A DNA stretch of 64,000 nt from Streptomyces armeniacus (GTDB lineage Bacteria; Actinomycetota; Actinomycetes; Streptomycetales; Streptomycetaceae): the NCBI RefSeq assembly GCF_003355155.1, contig NZ_CP031320.1, forward strand, positions 2,827,881 to 2,891,880. The letters are read 5' to 3'. Below the pieces are notes generated by a model that was not told the origin of the DNA, searched no databases, and saw only the letters and a program-made list of their open reading frames with translations. Shown here in pieces: positions 7,258 through 18,213 of this stretch. The position numbers and the translations under genes were made by a program. Each line of letters opens with the position of its first letter. Position 1 is the first letter of the stretch.

Positions 7258-8711
7258 TTCTCTGCGGTGGCCAGTCGGGAGCGGCGCATGCCGTACGCGA
7301 AGTAGAACACAAGCCCGGCCGCCATCCAGATTCCGAAGACCGCCCAGGTCACGATGTCCAGGCTGGTCATCATCCAGATGCACAGGCCGAAGCCGACCGC
7401 CGGGAAGAGCGGCGCGAGCGGCACCCGGAAGGAGCGCCGCATGCCGGGGCTGGTGCGGCGCAGCACGATGACCGCGACGTTCACCAGCGCGAACGCGAAG
7501 AGCGTGCCGATGCTGGTGGCGTCGGCCAGCTGGCCCAGCGGTACGGCCGCCGCGAGCCCGCCGCAGAACAGCGAGACGAGCACGGTGTTGGCGCGGGGCG
7601 TGCCCGTACGGGGGTGAACCTTGGAGAGCACGCGGGGCATGAGCCCGTCGCGTGACATGGCGAACAGGATGCGGGTCTGGCCGTAGAGGACGGTCAGCAC
7701 GACGCTTGCGATGGCGACGACCGCGCCGAACGCCAGGATGGTGGCCCAGAAGCTCTGGCCCGTGACGTCGTGCATGATGCCCGCGAGGGCCGCCTCGGAG
7801 CCGTCGAACCGCTGCCAGGGCAGCGCGCCCACCGCGGCGACCGCGACGAGGCAGTACAGCGCGGTGACGATGACCAGCGAGAGCATGATCGCGCGGGGCA
7901 GGTCGCGCTGCGCGTCCTTCGCCTCCTCGCCAGCGGTGGAGGCGGCGTCGAAACCGATGTACGAGAAGAACAGCGTGGCTCCGGCGGCGCTCACCCCGGC
8001 CATGCCCAGGGGCATGAACGGCGCGTAGTTCCCGGCGCGTACGCCGCTGAAGGCGACGGCGCAGAACAGGAGCAGCGCCGCGATCTTGACGGCGACCATC
8101 ACCGCGTTGGCGCGGGCGCTCTCGCGGGCGCCGCCCAGCAGGAAGGCCATCGCGAGGAGCACGACCAGCAGCGCGGGCAGGTTGAAGATCCCGCCCTCGC
8201 CGGGCGGGCCCGCCACGGCCTCCGGGATGGTCAGGCCGAGGGTGCCGTCCAGCAGCTCGTTGAGGTACTCGCCCCAGCCGACGGCGACGGCGGCCACCGA
8301 CACCCCGTACTCGAGGATCAGGCACCAGCCGCACACCCAGGCGATCAGCTCGCCCAGGGTGGCGTAGGCGTACGAGTACGAGGAGCCCGCGACCGGGATG
8401 GTGCCGGCCAGCTCGGCGTAGGACAGGGCGGAGAACAGCGCCGTGAGCCCGGCGATCACGAACGACACGACGACCGCGGGGCCCGCCTCCGGCACCGCTT
8501 CGCCGAGGACCACGAAGATGCCGGTGCCGAGGGTGGCGCCGATGCTGATCATCGTCAGCTGCCAGAGCCCGAGGGTGCGGCGCAGGCTGCCGCCCTCGCC
8601 GTGGCCGCCCTCCGCGACCAGCACGTCGACGGGCTTGCGCCGCATCAGCCGGGCCCCGAGGGAGGAGGGGGCGGGAGGTGGTGCGGATGGCGCTGCGCCC
8701 TGGTCCAGCAC
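7254..8711 (-). CDS. APC-family amino acid permease (cationic amino acid transporter type)
   Basis: A 485-residue inner-membrane permease with about 12-14 hydrophobic segments. TM1 carries the APC signature ISIGATLGTGIFVVLG, and TM3 has SYAELAGTIPVAGSSYSYAYATLGE, typical of the cationic amino acid transporter (CAT) group. The N-terminal 45 residues are cytoplasmic, Ala/Pro rich. GTG 8711 is the first start giving the full N-terminus. It is followed by the Lrp regulator with a four-base overlap. The probable substrate is arginine or another basic amino acid, feeding the oxidase/amidase pair at 3068-5637 (family-based inference). Confidence 0.85.
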   Translation of the reverse strand: MLDQGAAPSAPPPAPSSLGARLMRRKPVDVLVAEGGHGEGGSLRRTLGLWQLTMISIGATLGTGIFVVLGEAVPEAGPAVVVSFVIAGLTALFSALSYAELAGTIPVAGSSYSYAYATLGELIAWVCGWCLILEYGVSVAAVAVGWGEYLNELLDGTLGLTIPEAVAGPPGEGGIFNLPALLVVLLAMAFLLGGARESARANAVMVAVKIAALLLFCAVAFSGVRAGNYAPFMPLGMAGVSAAGATLFFSYIGFDAASTAGEEAKDAQRDLPRAIMLSLVIVTALYCLVAVAAVGALPWQRFDGSEAALAGIMHDVTGQSFWATILAFGAVVAIASVVLTVLYGQTRILFAMSRDGLMPRVLSKVHPRTGTPRANTVLVSLFCGGLAAAVPLGQLADATSIGTLFAFALVNVAVIVLRRTSPGMRRSFRVPLAPLFPAVGFGLCIWMMTSLDIVTWAVFGIWMAAGLVFYFAYGMRRSRLATAEK

Positions 8712-8891
8712 GGGGTGGCTCCTAGCGGTCGGCTGCGGTGGGTCCGGTGACGGCGACGGCGGGCCGCGGCGGACCGGCGCCGCGCGGCGAGGGCCACGTC
8801 GCGACCGGGGACCGCCGAGCAGGCGGTCCCCGCCACTCCACGTACAGCGATGAACCCTACGAGGCGTTCTCGGCGGCCCGTAATGCGGGAG

Positions 8892-8922
8892 TCTTGCGCG
8901 TACGCGGCGATTCGTTGCGCGG
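8892..8922. promoter_or_regulatory. Operator-like site B (two TTGCG half-sites) upstream of the permease operon
   Basis: TCTTGCGCGTACG (8892-8904) is followed directly by CGGCGATTCGTTGCGCGG (8905-8922). The 31-bp block matches site A at 5744-5784 in 29 positions once a 10-bp insertion in A is allowed. It lies about 180-210 bp upstream of the permease start. The rest of the gap 8712-8945 shows nothing else. Confidence 0.5.
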
Positions 8923-8945
8923 ACAGGCCGATGCCGCGGGATCGT

Positions 8946-9671
8946 TCACGCCGGGTCGCCGGGTGCCGCCGGTACGGCCCGCAGCCAGGTGTGGTCGTCG
9001 GTCAGCCACGCGTCGAGGACAAGCCCGGCCTCCTCCAGCGCCTCCCGCAGCTGCCCCTCGGTGAGGTGGCGGGAGAGGAAGGTCTGGCTCCACGCGGCGT
9101 CCTCGAAGGCGTACTCCATCGTGACCCGTTTGGCGCCCTCCTCCGCGGCGTCACCGGCCGGTTCCCGTACGGCGAGCCGCACCCGCATGCCGTTCCGCTC
9201 CCACGCGGAGCCGGGCTCGAGGGTGGCGTGCCACTCGCCCTCGCACTGCACGATCACGCTGCCGCCGGGGGCGACATGGCGGGCACAGGTGCGCAGCAGC
9301 TCCGTACGGAGCGCGCGGTCGGCGGTGTTGACGAGGAACGAGGTCAGCGTGACGGCGGCGAACCGCTCCCCCAGCGCCAGCCCTTCGATGGTGGAGCGTA
9401 CGGTGCGGGCGCCCCGGATGTGGGCGAGCATCGGGGCGGACTCGTCGACGGCCGTGACCTGGAAGCCCAGTTCCAGCAGCCGGCGGGTCATCCGGCCGGC
9501 GCCCGCGCCGAGTTCGAGGAGCGTGGCGCCCGGGGGCACGGCCGCCGCGATGATCTCGGGCTCGCCGTTGGCGGGCAGCCGTGTGTACAGCTCGACGGAG
9601 CAGCCGTCCGGGGTGATGTCGCCGGGGCCGGTGCCGGAGTGTTCGGTTTCCCTCAGGGGTGTGTCGGTCAT
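8946..9671 (-). CDS. Class I SAM-dependent methyltransferase
   Basis: A 241-residue cytoplasmic enzyme with a Rossmann methyltransferase fold: motif I TLLELGAGAGRMTRRLLE (about residues 50-67), motif II VTAVDESAPMLAHI, and the later strands VTLTSFLVN and GGSVIVQCEGEWH. The N-terminal segment VELYTRLPANGEPEIIAAAVP is common in small-molecule methyltransferases of actinobacteria. The substrate cannot be named. ATG 9671 is preceded by a weak AGGGG. The same-strand guaB1-like gene ends 141 bases upstream, so it may be co-transcribed with it. Confidence 0.8.
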   Translation of the reverse strand: MTDTPLRETEHSGTGPGDITPDGCSVELYTRLPANGEPEIIAAAVPPGATLLELGAGAGRMTRRLLELGFQVTAVDESAPMLAHIRGARTVRSTIEGLALGERFAAVTLTSFLVNTADRALRTELLRTCARHVAPGGSVIVQCEGEWHATLEPGSAWERNGMRVRLAVREPAGDAAEEGAKRVTMEYAFEDAAWSQTFLSRHLTEGQLREALEEAGLVLDAWLTDDHTWLRAVPAAPGDPA

Positions 9672-9812
9672 GGGGCCATGGCAGCAGCGGCGGCGGGGCG
9701 GGGGAAGTGTTTCGGGAGAGGCCGAAAGTACGGGCCGTGGTGGGGTGTTGAGCGGGGCGTACGGAGCCGGGCGAGGCGCGTACGGGAGCCCGGCCCGGCG
9801 CCCCGCCGACTG

Positions 9813-13308
<3,496 letters not shown>

Positions 13309-13491
13309 CGCGGCGGCACGGCGTCGTCCGGGCACGGCGTCATGCCCGTACGCCGGTCCGCGCGGCAATGTAGCAGCGCCGTACGCCCCTCAGCGGGTCT
13401 TTGTCAGGTGACGACGAACCCTGAACGAGCCGCCCCTCCGCACCGTTAGCGTCCGTCTGCACTCCGAAGGACGACTGCGGAAGGTGGACGG

Positions 13492-14145
13492 ATGAGACGC
13501 GTCATCGCCGGCACGCCGCTGGCGTCGGGACGGGCGGTCGGCACCGCGCTGATCGTCGTCGCCCTCGCGGCCACCGTGGTCGCGCTGCTGCTCCCCGCCC
13601 AGATGTTCAACGGCAACCGCTCGGTGGCGGCGGCCCGGCAGGGCTGGGACGACGACGGCGGCGGCACGGAGAGCACCTCGTACGGGCCGCTCACCGCGCT
13701 GGACCGGGACTTCGTACGCAAGGTGCGGCTCGCCGGGCTGTGGGAACTGCCCTCGGGCCGCCAGGCCCAGGAGCGCGGCACCCGCAAGTCCGTACGGACG
13801 GCGGGCGACCACCTGGTCGACGGGCACACGGAGCTGGACCGGCGCGCCGTGGAGGCGGGCCGCTCGCTCGGGATCTCCCTGGCGAACCAGCCCACCGAGC
13901 AGCAGCGCGGCTGGCTCTCCCGGATGGACGCGGCGCAGGGCGAGGAGTTCGACCGGGTGCTCGTCAACCTGCTGCGCCGGGCGCACGGCAAGGTCTTCGG
14001 CCTGATCGGCATCGTCCGCGACCGTACGCGCAACTCGCTCGTGCGGTCGCTGGCGGACCGCGCCAACACGGTCGTTCTGGACCACATCACGGTCCTCGAG
14101 AACACCGGACTCGTGGACTTCGACGCACTGGACGACGCGAAGTGA
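13492..14145 (+). CDS. DUF4142 domain-containing exported protein
   Basis: A 217-residue protein with an N-terminal membrane segment (residues about 17-38, GTALIVVALAATVVALLLPAQ) and an outside all-helical DUF4142 (ferritin-like) domain: LTALDRDFVRKVRLAGLWELPSGRQAQERG, then VDGHTELDRRAVEAG. The Glu/His pattern suggests a possible metal site, but the DUF4142 role is unknown. ATG 13492 follows GGAAGG by six bases. The DUF1996 gene starts 30 bases after the stop, so the two are probably one operon of surface proteins. The stop region contains a 13-bp tandem duplication (14137-14161). Confidence 0.8.
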   Translation: MRRVIAGTPLASGRAVGTALIVVALAATVVALLLPAQMFNGNRSVAAARQGWDDDGGGTESTSYGPLTALDRDFVRKVRLAGLWELPSGRQAQERGTRKSVRTAGDHLVDGHTELDRRAVEAGRSLGISLANQPTEQQRGWLSRMDAAQGEEFDRVLVNLLRRAHGKVFGLIGIVRDRTRNSLVRSLADRANTVVLDHITVLENTGLVDFDALDDAK

Positions 14146-14175
14146 ACTCGCGAAGTGAACTGGAGTGAACCGCAC

Positions 14176-15699
14176 ATGAGAGAAAAGGCGCACAAACGAT
14201 CACTCAGGACGAGCAGGACGGTCGCGGTCGTCTCGGCACTGGTGCTGAGCGGCGGCGGGATCGCCGCACTGGCCGCCAACGCCTCGGCGGGACCGGAGGA
14301 CGACGAGGGCCCGCCGCGCGACGGCCGGGTCCAGGTCCGTACGGTCGACTGCCCCGACGTCGGCCTCGCACTCGGCCGGGTGCCCGAGGGCGCGGAGACC
14401 GAGGTCGCGAAGGGGCTGGCGGAGCTGGACAAGCAGGTGGCCGGCGCGTACGGGCAGGTGAGCACGGACGACGCCGCTCCGGACGGCGCGCTGCGGAGAC
14501 TCGGCGAGCAGCGCGCCCGGACCATCGACGGCATCGCCGACAGCATCACGCGCGGGGGCGCGCAGCCTCCGCGCGGGCTGGACACGATGAACGAGTGCCG
14601 GATGAAGAACGACGTGACGACCGCTCAGCCGGCTGACGGCGACGGCGACGGGGACCAGAGCGGGAACGAGGACGGCGGCGGCGAGGGGGACGGCGGCGAG
14701 CAGCAGACCGGGCCCGTGCCCGAGGACTTCGTCGACATCACCACCGTGCAGCCGAACGCCCCGGCGCCCGAGGAGGGCGAGAACGCGTCCTCCGGCTCGT
14801 TCACCACGGAGTGCGGCCGCAACGAGAACGGGCACTTCAACTCGGACAACGTCATCGCCGCCCCCGGTGTCGCCAACGGCGCCCACCACGTGCACGACTA
14901 CGTCGGGAACGTGTCCACCGACGCCTTCTCGACCGACGAGAGCCTCGCGGCGGCGGACACGACCTGCGAGAACGGTGACCTGTCCAGCCACTACTGGCCG
15001 GTGCTGCGCTCCCTCAACGGCGCCCAGGACCAAGGCCAGGAGCAGGACCAGCAGGACCAGCAAGACGGGCAGGAGCAGCAGGGCCAGGAGCAGCAGGGCC
15101 AGGAGCAGCAGGGCGGGCAGCAGGAGCAGCACGGCGGCGGCGCGGGCCACGACGACGGGAACGTCGGCGAGGTCCTCCAACCCGCCAGCGTGTCCCTGAA
15201 GTTCGAGGGCAGCCCGCAGGGCGACGTGACCGCGATGCCCCGCTTCCTGCGCATCATCACCGGCGACGCCAAGGCGTTCACGAACGGCGACGCGAACGCC
15301 AACGCCTCCTGGAGCTGCGAGGGTTTCGAGGACCGTCAGCTCCGTGACAGGTACCCGCTCTGCCCCGAGGGCAGCGAGGTCGTCCGGACGTTCTCGTTCC
15401 AGAGCTGCTGGGACGGCCGGAACACCGACAGCGGCAACCACCGCGACCATGTGGCGTTCGCCGCCGAGGACGGCTCGTGCCCGGAGGGCTTCACGGCGGT
15501 GCCGAAGCTGGTGCAGCGGATCACGTACGACGTGCCGCGCGGCGCCGGTGCCGCGGAGGACACGCCGTTCGCCGTGGACAGCTTCCCGGAGCAACTGCAC
15601 AAGCCGGTGACCGACCACAGCGACTTCATCAACGTGATGCCGGAGGAGCTGATGGACGAGGCCGTGGACTGCATCAACGAGGGCCGCGACTGCGGCTGA
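14176..15699 (+). CDS. DUF1996 domain-containing secreted protein
   Basis: A 507-residue exported protein. A signal peptide (RTVAVVSALVLSGGGIAALAANASA) ends near residue 39. After a Cys-containing helical region and an acidic Asp/Gly/Glu linker (about 150-180), the DUF1996 domain runs from about residue 210 to the end, with many paired Cys and His (GAHHVHDYVGN, SSHYWPVL, FQSCWDGRNTDS, NHRDHVAF). It is interrupted by a Gln/Glu-rich insert with QEQQG repeats (15025-15130), which looks like slippage-driven expansion. DUF1996 occurs in secreted actinobacterial and fungal proteins of unclear function. I prefer ATG 14176 (GGAG upstream) over an in-frame GTG at 14155. Confidence 0.82.
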   Translation: MREKAHKRSLRTSRTVAVVSALVLSGGGIAALAANASAGPEDDEGPPRDGRVQVRTVDCPDVGLALGRVPEGAETEVAKGLAELDKQVAGAYGQVSTDDAAPDGALRRLGEQRARTIDGIADSITRGGAQPPRGLDTMNECRMKNDVTTAQPADGDGDGDQSGNEDGGGEGDGGEQQTGPVPEDFVDITTVQPNAPAPEEGENASSGSFTTECGRNENGHFNSDNVIAAPGVANGAHHVHDYVGNVSTDAFSTDESLAAADTTCENGDLSSHYWPVLRSLNGAQDQGQEQDQQDQQDGQEQQGQEQQGQEQQGGQQEQHGGGAGHDDGNVGEVLQPASVSLKFEGSPQGDVTAMPRFLRIITGDAKAFTNGDANANASWSCEGFEDRQLRDRYPLCPEGSEVVRTFSFQSCWDGRNTDSGNHRDHVAFAAEDGSCPEGFTAVPKLVQRITYDVPRGAGAAEDTPFAVDSFPEQLHKPVTDHSDFINVMPEELMDEAVDCINEGRDCG

Positions 15700-15721
15700 T
15701 GCCGCGGCCGGCCACGGGAAA

Positions 15722-15765
15722 CGGCGGCCCCGGACACGGAACGCATCCCGTGTCCGGGGCCGCCG
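15722..15765. terminator. Strong hairpin terminator between convergent genes
   Basis: An 18-bp perfect stem (15722-15739 with 15748-15765; arm CGGCGGCCCCGGACACGG) around the loop AACGCATC. It sits 23 bases after the DUF1996 stop and 62 before the end of the convergent PucR-type gene, and should stop transcription in both directions. Confidence 0.8.
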
Positions 15766-15826
15766 CCGTACGGAATGCCGCCGTACGGGCCGGGGGCCGG
15801 GGCCTACGGTACGAACTCCCGCAGGG

Positions 15827-16909
15827 TCACAGCCCGTTGACGCGGGCCTCGCGGGCCACGCCCAGCGAGCGGATGCCCGCGGTGACGGCACGGGCCCGGC
15901 GGGCCGCCCGCGCGGGGCGACAGCGCATCTCGGCCATCAGCCGCCGTCCGCGCAGGGTCATTTCGAGCTCGAAGCGCGTGTACGGGTCCCGTAAGGCCGC
16001 ACCGAACAGCTTCTCGATCTGGCGCAGCCTGTACCGCACCGTCTGCGGGTGCACCCGCAGGGTCTTCGCCGCCTCGGGGGCGCCGCCGCCCTCCAGCCAG
16101 GCGAGCAGCGTGACTTCGAGCCGTTCGCTCTGTCTCGGGGTGAGGTCCGCCAGAGGGGCGAGCCAGCGGGAGGACAGGGCGCGCGCCAGCGACTCGTCCT
16201 GCAGCAGCAGGAGCATCGACAGGTGGTCGGAGACGAACGCGACCTCGTGCTCGGCGCCGCGCGGCGGCCCCAGCTGGAGCAGCCGGCGCGCCCACCGTAC
16301 GGAGGACGCGGCGTCGCTGAGGGGCACGACGTGCCCGACCGCTGCCGTACGTCCACGCAGCGCGGTCTCCAGGGCGGCGCCCGCGTGCTCGTCTGTCGCG
16401 GGGTCCGGAAGCAGCAGGCACAGCTCACCCTCGACGGGGCTGGCCAGGACGTTGCCGAGGGCGGCCGCCAGCTGGGGCGCCTCGCAGGGCGAGCCGAGGG
16501 CGACCGCGCGCACCGTGTCGGGCAGCGGCCACCGGGCGGATCTGGCCAGTTCGGGCAGCGGCACCTCGGACGCCTCGGCGGCGCCGGTGAGGACGGCGAA
16601 GAGGTGCCTGCGCGCCCGGTCGATGGGCACGGCCGCGGCGACGCGCCGTACGGCCTGCGGCTGTGTACGGACGGGCTCCTCGGCAGTTCCGGTACGTTTC
16701 CGCTGGTATCCGAGTGCCGTCAGCAGAGCCTGCTCGACTGCCCATTGCAGGTCCTCGCGCTCCATTTCCTCCAGAAGCGCGGATATACCCGGAATATTCT
16801 GCTGCAGGACATCCACCATCCGGTCGGCGATGGTGGGGAGTTCCTTTCTCAGAACGCGCGTCCACTCGCCGCGCGGGCGTGCCCAGATGCGGTTAAGAAG
16901 GTCGCACAT
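15827..16909 (-). CDS. PucR-type transcriptional regulator (C-terminal HTH)
   Basis: A 360-residue cytoplasmic regulator. The C-terminal HTH is LEVTLLAWLEGGGAPEAAKTLRVHPQTVRYRLRQIEKLFG (about residues 266-303), the signature of the PucR/CdaR HTH_30 group. Upstream is a GGDEF-like regulatory fold (about 120-250) without GGDEF motif residues. Codon 306 (15994-15992) is an in-frame TTA, predicting bldA dependence. It is divergent from the haem membrane protein/flavoprotein operon at 17251, separated by 341 bases, and is the natural candidate to control it (inference from position). Confidence 0.85.
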   Translation of the reverse strand: MCDLLNRIWARPRGEWTRVLRKELPTIADRMVDVLQQNIPGISALLEEMEREDLQWAVEQALLTALGYQRKRTGTAEEPVRTQPQAVRRVAAAVPIDRARRHLFAVLTGAAEASEVPLPELARSARWPLPDTVRAVALGSPCEAPQLAAALGNVLASPVEGELCLLLPDPATDEHAGAALETALRGRTAAVGHVVPLSDAASSVRWARRLLQLGPPRGAEHEVAFVSDHLSMLLLLQDESLARALSSRWLAPLADLTPRQSERLEVTLLAWLEGGGAPEAAKTLRVHPQTVRYRLRQIEKLFGAALRDPYTRFELEMTLRGRRLMAEMRCRPARAARRARAVTAGIRSLGVAREARVNGL

Positions 16910-17250
16910 CTCTACCTCGTTCCTGCCGGATTGGGCCCGCCCGGCACGGGACGGTCAGGCCCGCGGAGGTTGCCTCCGGCCCCGGTTTCCCGGCCCGGCA
17001 CCGGAGTTGAGGGTCCCCCTGCATCCCCTGGGGGGGCATCATCGGCAGCCGCCGGGTCCAGCGGCGATCCCCATGCAGGAATTTGTCACAGCGCGATAAA
17101 ACTCGTGAAGGTCTCGTGCCCTTCCGAGATGCTGCGACTCACGTGCCGCCGCATTGGCACGGAAAGCGGAGAGCACCGGAGGCCGTACCGACCGCCGCCG
17201 GGCAGATTCCGTACAAGAATGAACTTCATGGTTTTGATGGGGAGATCGAG
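16910..17250. other. 341-bp divergent intergenic region (regulator / redox operon)
   Basis: No convincing gene is present. GC drops near 17080-17110. Two small dyads are visible: CGTGCC (17142-17147) with GGCACG (17156-17161), and a GC-rich dyad around 17028-17036. GGGGAGATCGAG directly before ATG 17251 is the ribosome binding site of the membrane protein. Both promoters must lie here, but I cannot assign -35/-10 boxes with confidence. Confidence 0.5.
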
Positions 17251-18213
17251 ATGCCCACAGGCCAGCTGCAGAACCCCCGCACATCCCCCTCCTCCCGTGT
17301 TCCGCGCACCCACCGGTCCCGGAGCCGCCGTATGCCCGGCCTCCGTACGTCACGTGCGCGTGCTGCCGTACGGATCGCCTCCGCAGGGAGGCCCGCACGG
17401 CTGAACGCGGTCTTCGCCGTCGCGCTCCTGCTGTCGCTGTTCCTCACCGTCAGCGGCAGCGCCGCCGGGCGCGCCTGGGCCTTCCTGGACTGGGGCGCGG
17501 GCGTGCTCGCGCTCGTCTCGCTCACCCTCACCGCGCTGTGGGGGCTGGCCGCCGCCGACCGGCGGCTGCTCGGCGCGGACCACCGGCTGCTCGCGCAGGG
17601 CGTGCACCGGGGTACGGCCGTGGCGGGGCTGGGCTTCCTCGTACTGCACGTGTGGGTGAAGGTCGCGGAGGAGTCGACCGGCGGGCGGGCGGCCGCGGTG
17701 CCGTTCACCGACGGGCAGCGGCCGGTGCTCATCGGGCTGGGCACGCTGGCGGGCTACCTGTTCGTGGCGGTGGCCGTGACGGGCGCGGCGCGCAGCGCGT
17801 TCGCCACCACGGGGCGCTCGCGGTGGTGGCGCGCGCTGCACATGGGCGCGTATCTGGCGTGGGCGCTGGCGCTGGTGCACGGCCTCAAGGCCGGGCGTAC
17901 GCCCGGGACATGGGTGACGTGCGCGTACGTGCTGTGCGTCGCGGGGGCAGCCGTCGTCCTCGCGCTGCGGCTCGCGCCGGGGCGCAACCCGCCGCGTACG
18001 CCCGGGCGGCGTACGCCAGAAGCGCGCACGGCCGAGGCCCGTACGCCGGAAGCACCCGCTCCCGCACCCGAGGGCCGTACGCAGGAAGCCCGTACGGCCG
18101 GCGCTCCGGCCCCCGCCGCGAGCGGCCCGCGCGCGCCCGCGGCCGGGGTGCCCTGGTCCCGTACGCCCGAGTCGCCGGCCGCCCCCGAGCCGCACGCGAG
18201 GAGGGCCGTGTGA
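17251..18213 (+). CDS. Ferric-reductase-like transmembrane haem protein (bis-His, di-haem type)
   Basis: A 320-residue membrane protein with six hydrophobic helices between about residues 50 and 245 and a disordered Pro/Thr/Ala tail. Two helices carry paired histidines: His119 and His133 with 13 residues between, His197 and His210 with 12 between. The H-x13-H and H-x12-H pattern is that of the NOX/ferric reductase family, where it binds two haems stacked across the membrane. No FAD or NAD(P) domain follows, so electrons must come from another protein. The next gene, a NuoF-like flavoprotein with ferredoxin, overlaps by four bases (GTGA) and is the natural donor. Confidence 0.75.
   Translation: MPTGQLQNPRTSPSSRVPRTHRSRSRRMPGLRTSRARAAVRIASAGRPARLNAVFAVALLLSLFLTVSGSAAGRAWAFLDWGAGVLALVSLTLTALWGLAAADRRLLGADHRLLAQGVHRGTAVAGLGFLVLHVWVKVAEESTGGRAAAVPFTDGQRPVLIGLGTLAGYLFVAVAVTGAARSAFATTGRSRWWRALHMGAYLAWALALVHGLKAGRTPGTWVTCAYVLCVAGAAVVLALRLAPGRNPPRTPGRRTPEARTAEARTPEAPAPAPEGRTQEARTAGAPAPAASGPRAPAAGVPWSRTPESPAAPEPHARRAV

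Noticed and set aside
13309..13491. Small gene between the acyl-CoA ligase and the DUF4142 gene
   Set aside because: Only 182 bases, with stops in all frames that have a usable start; read as the promoter region.
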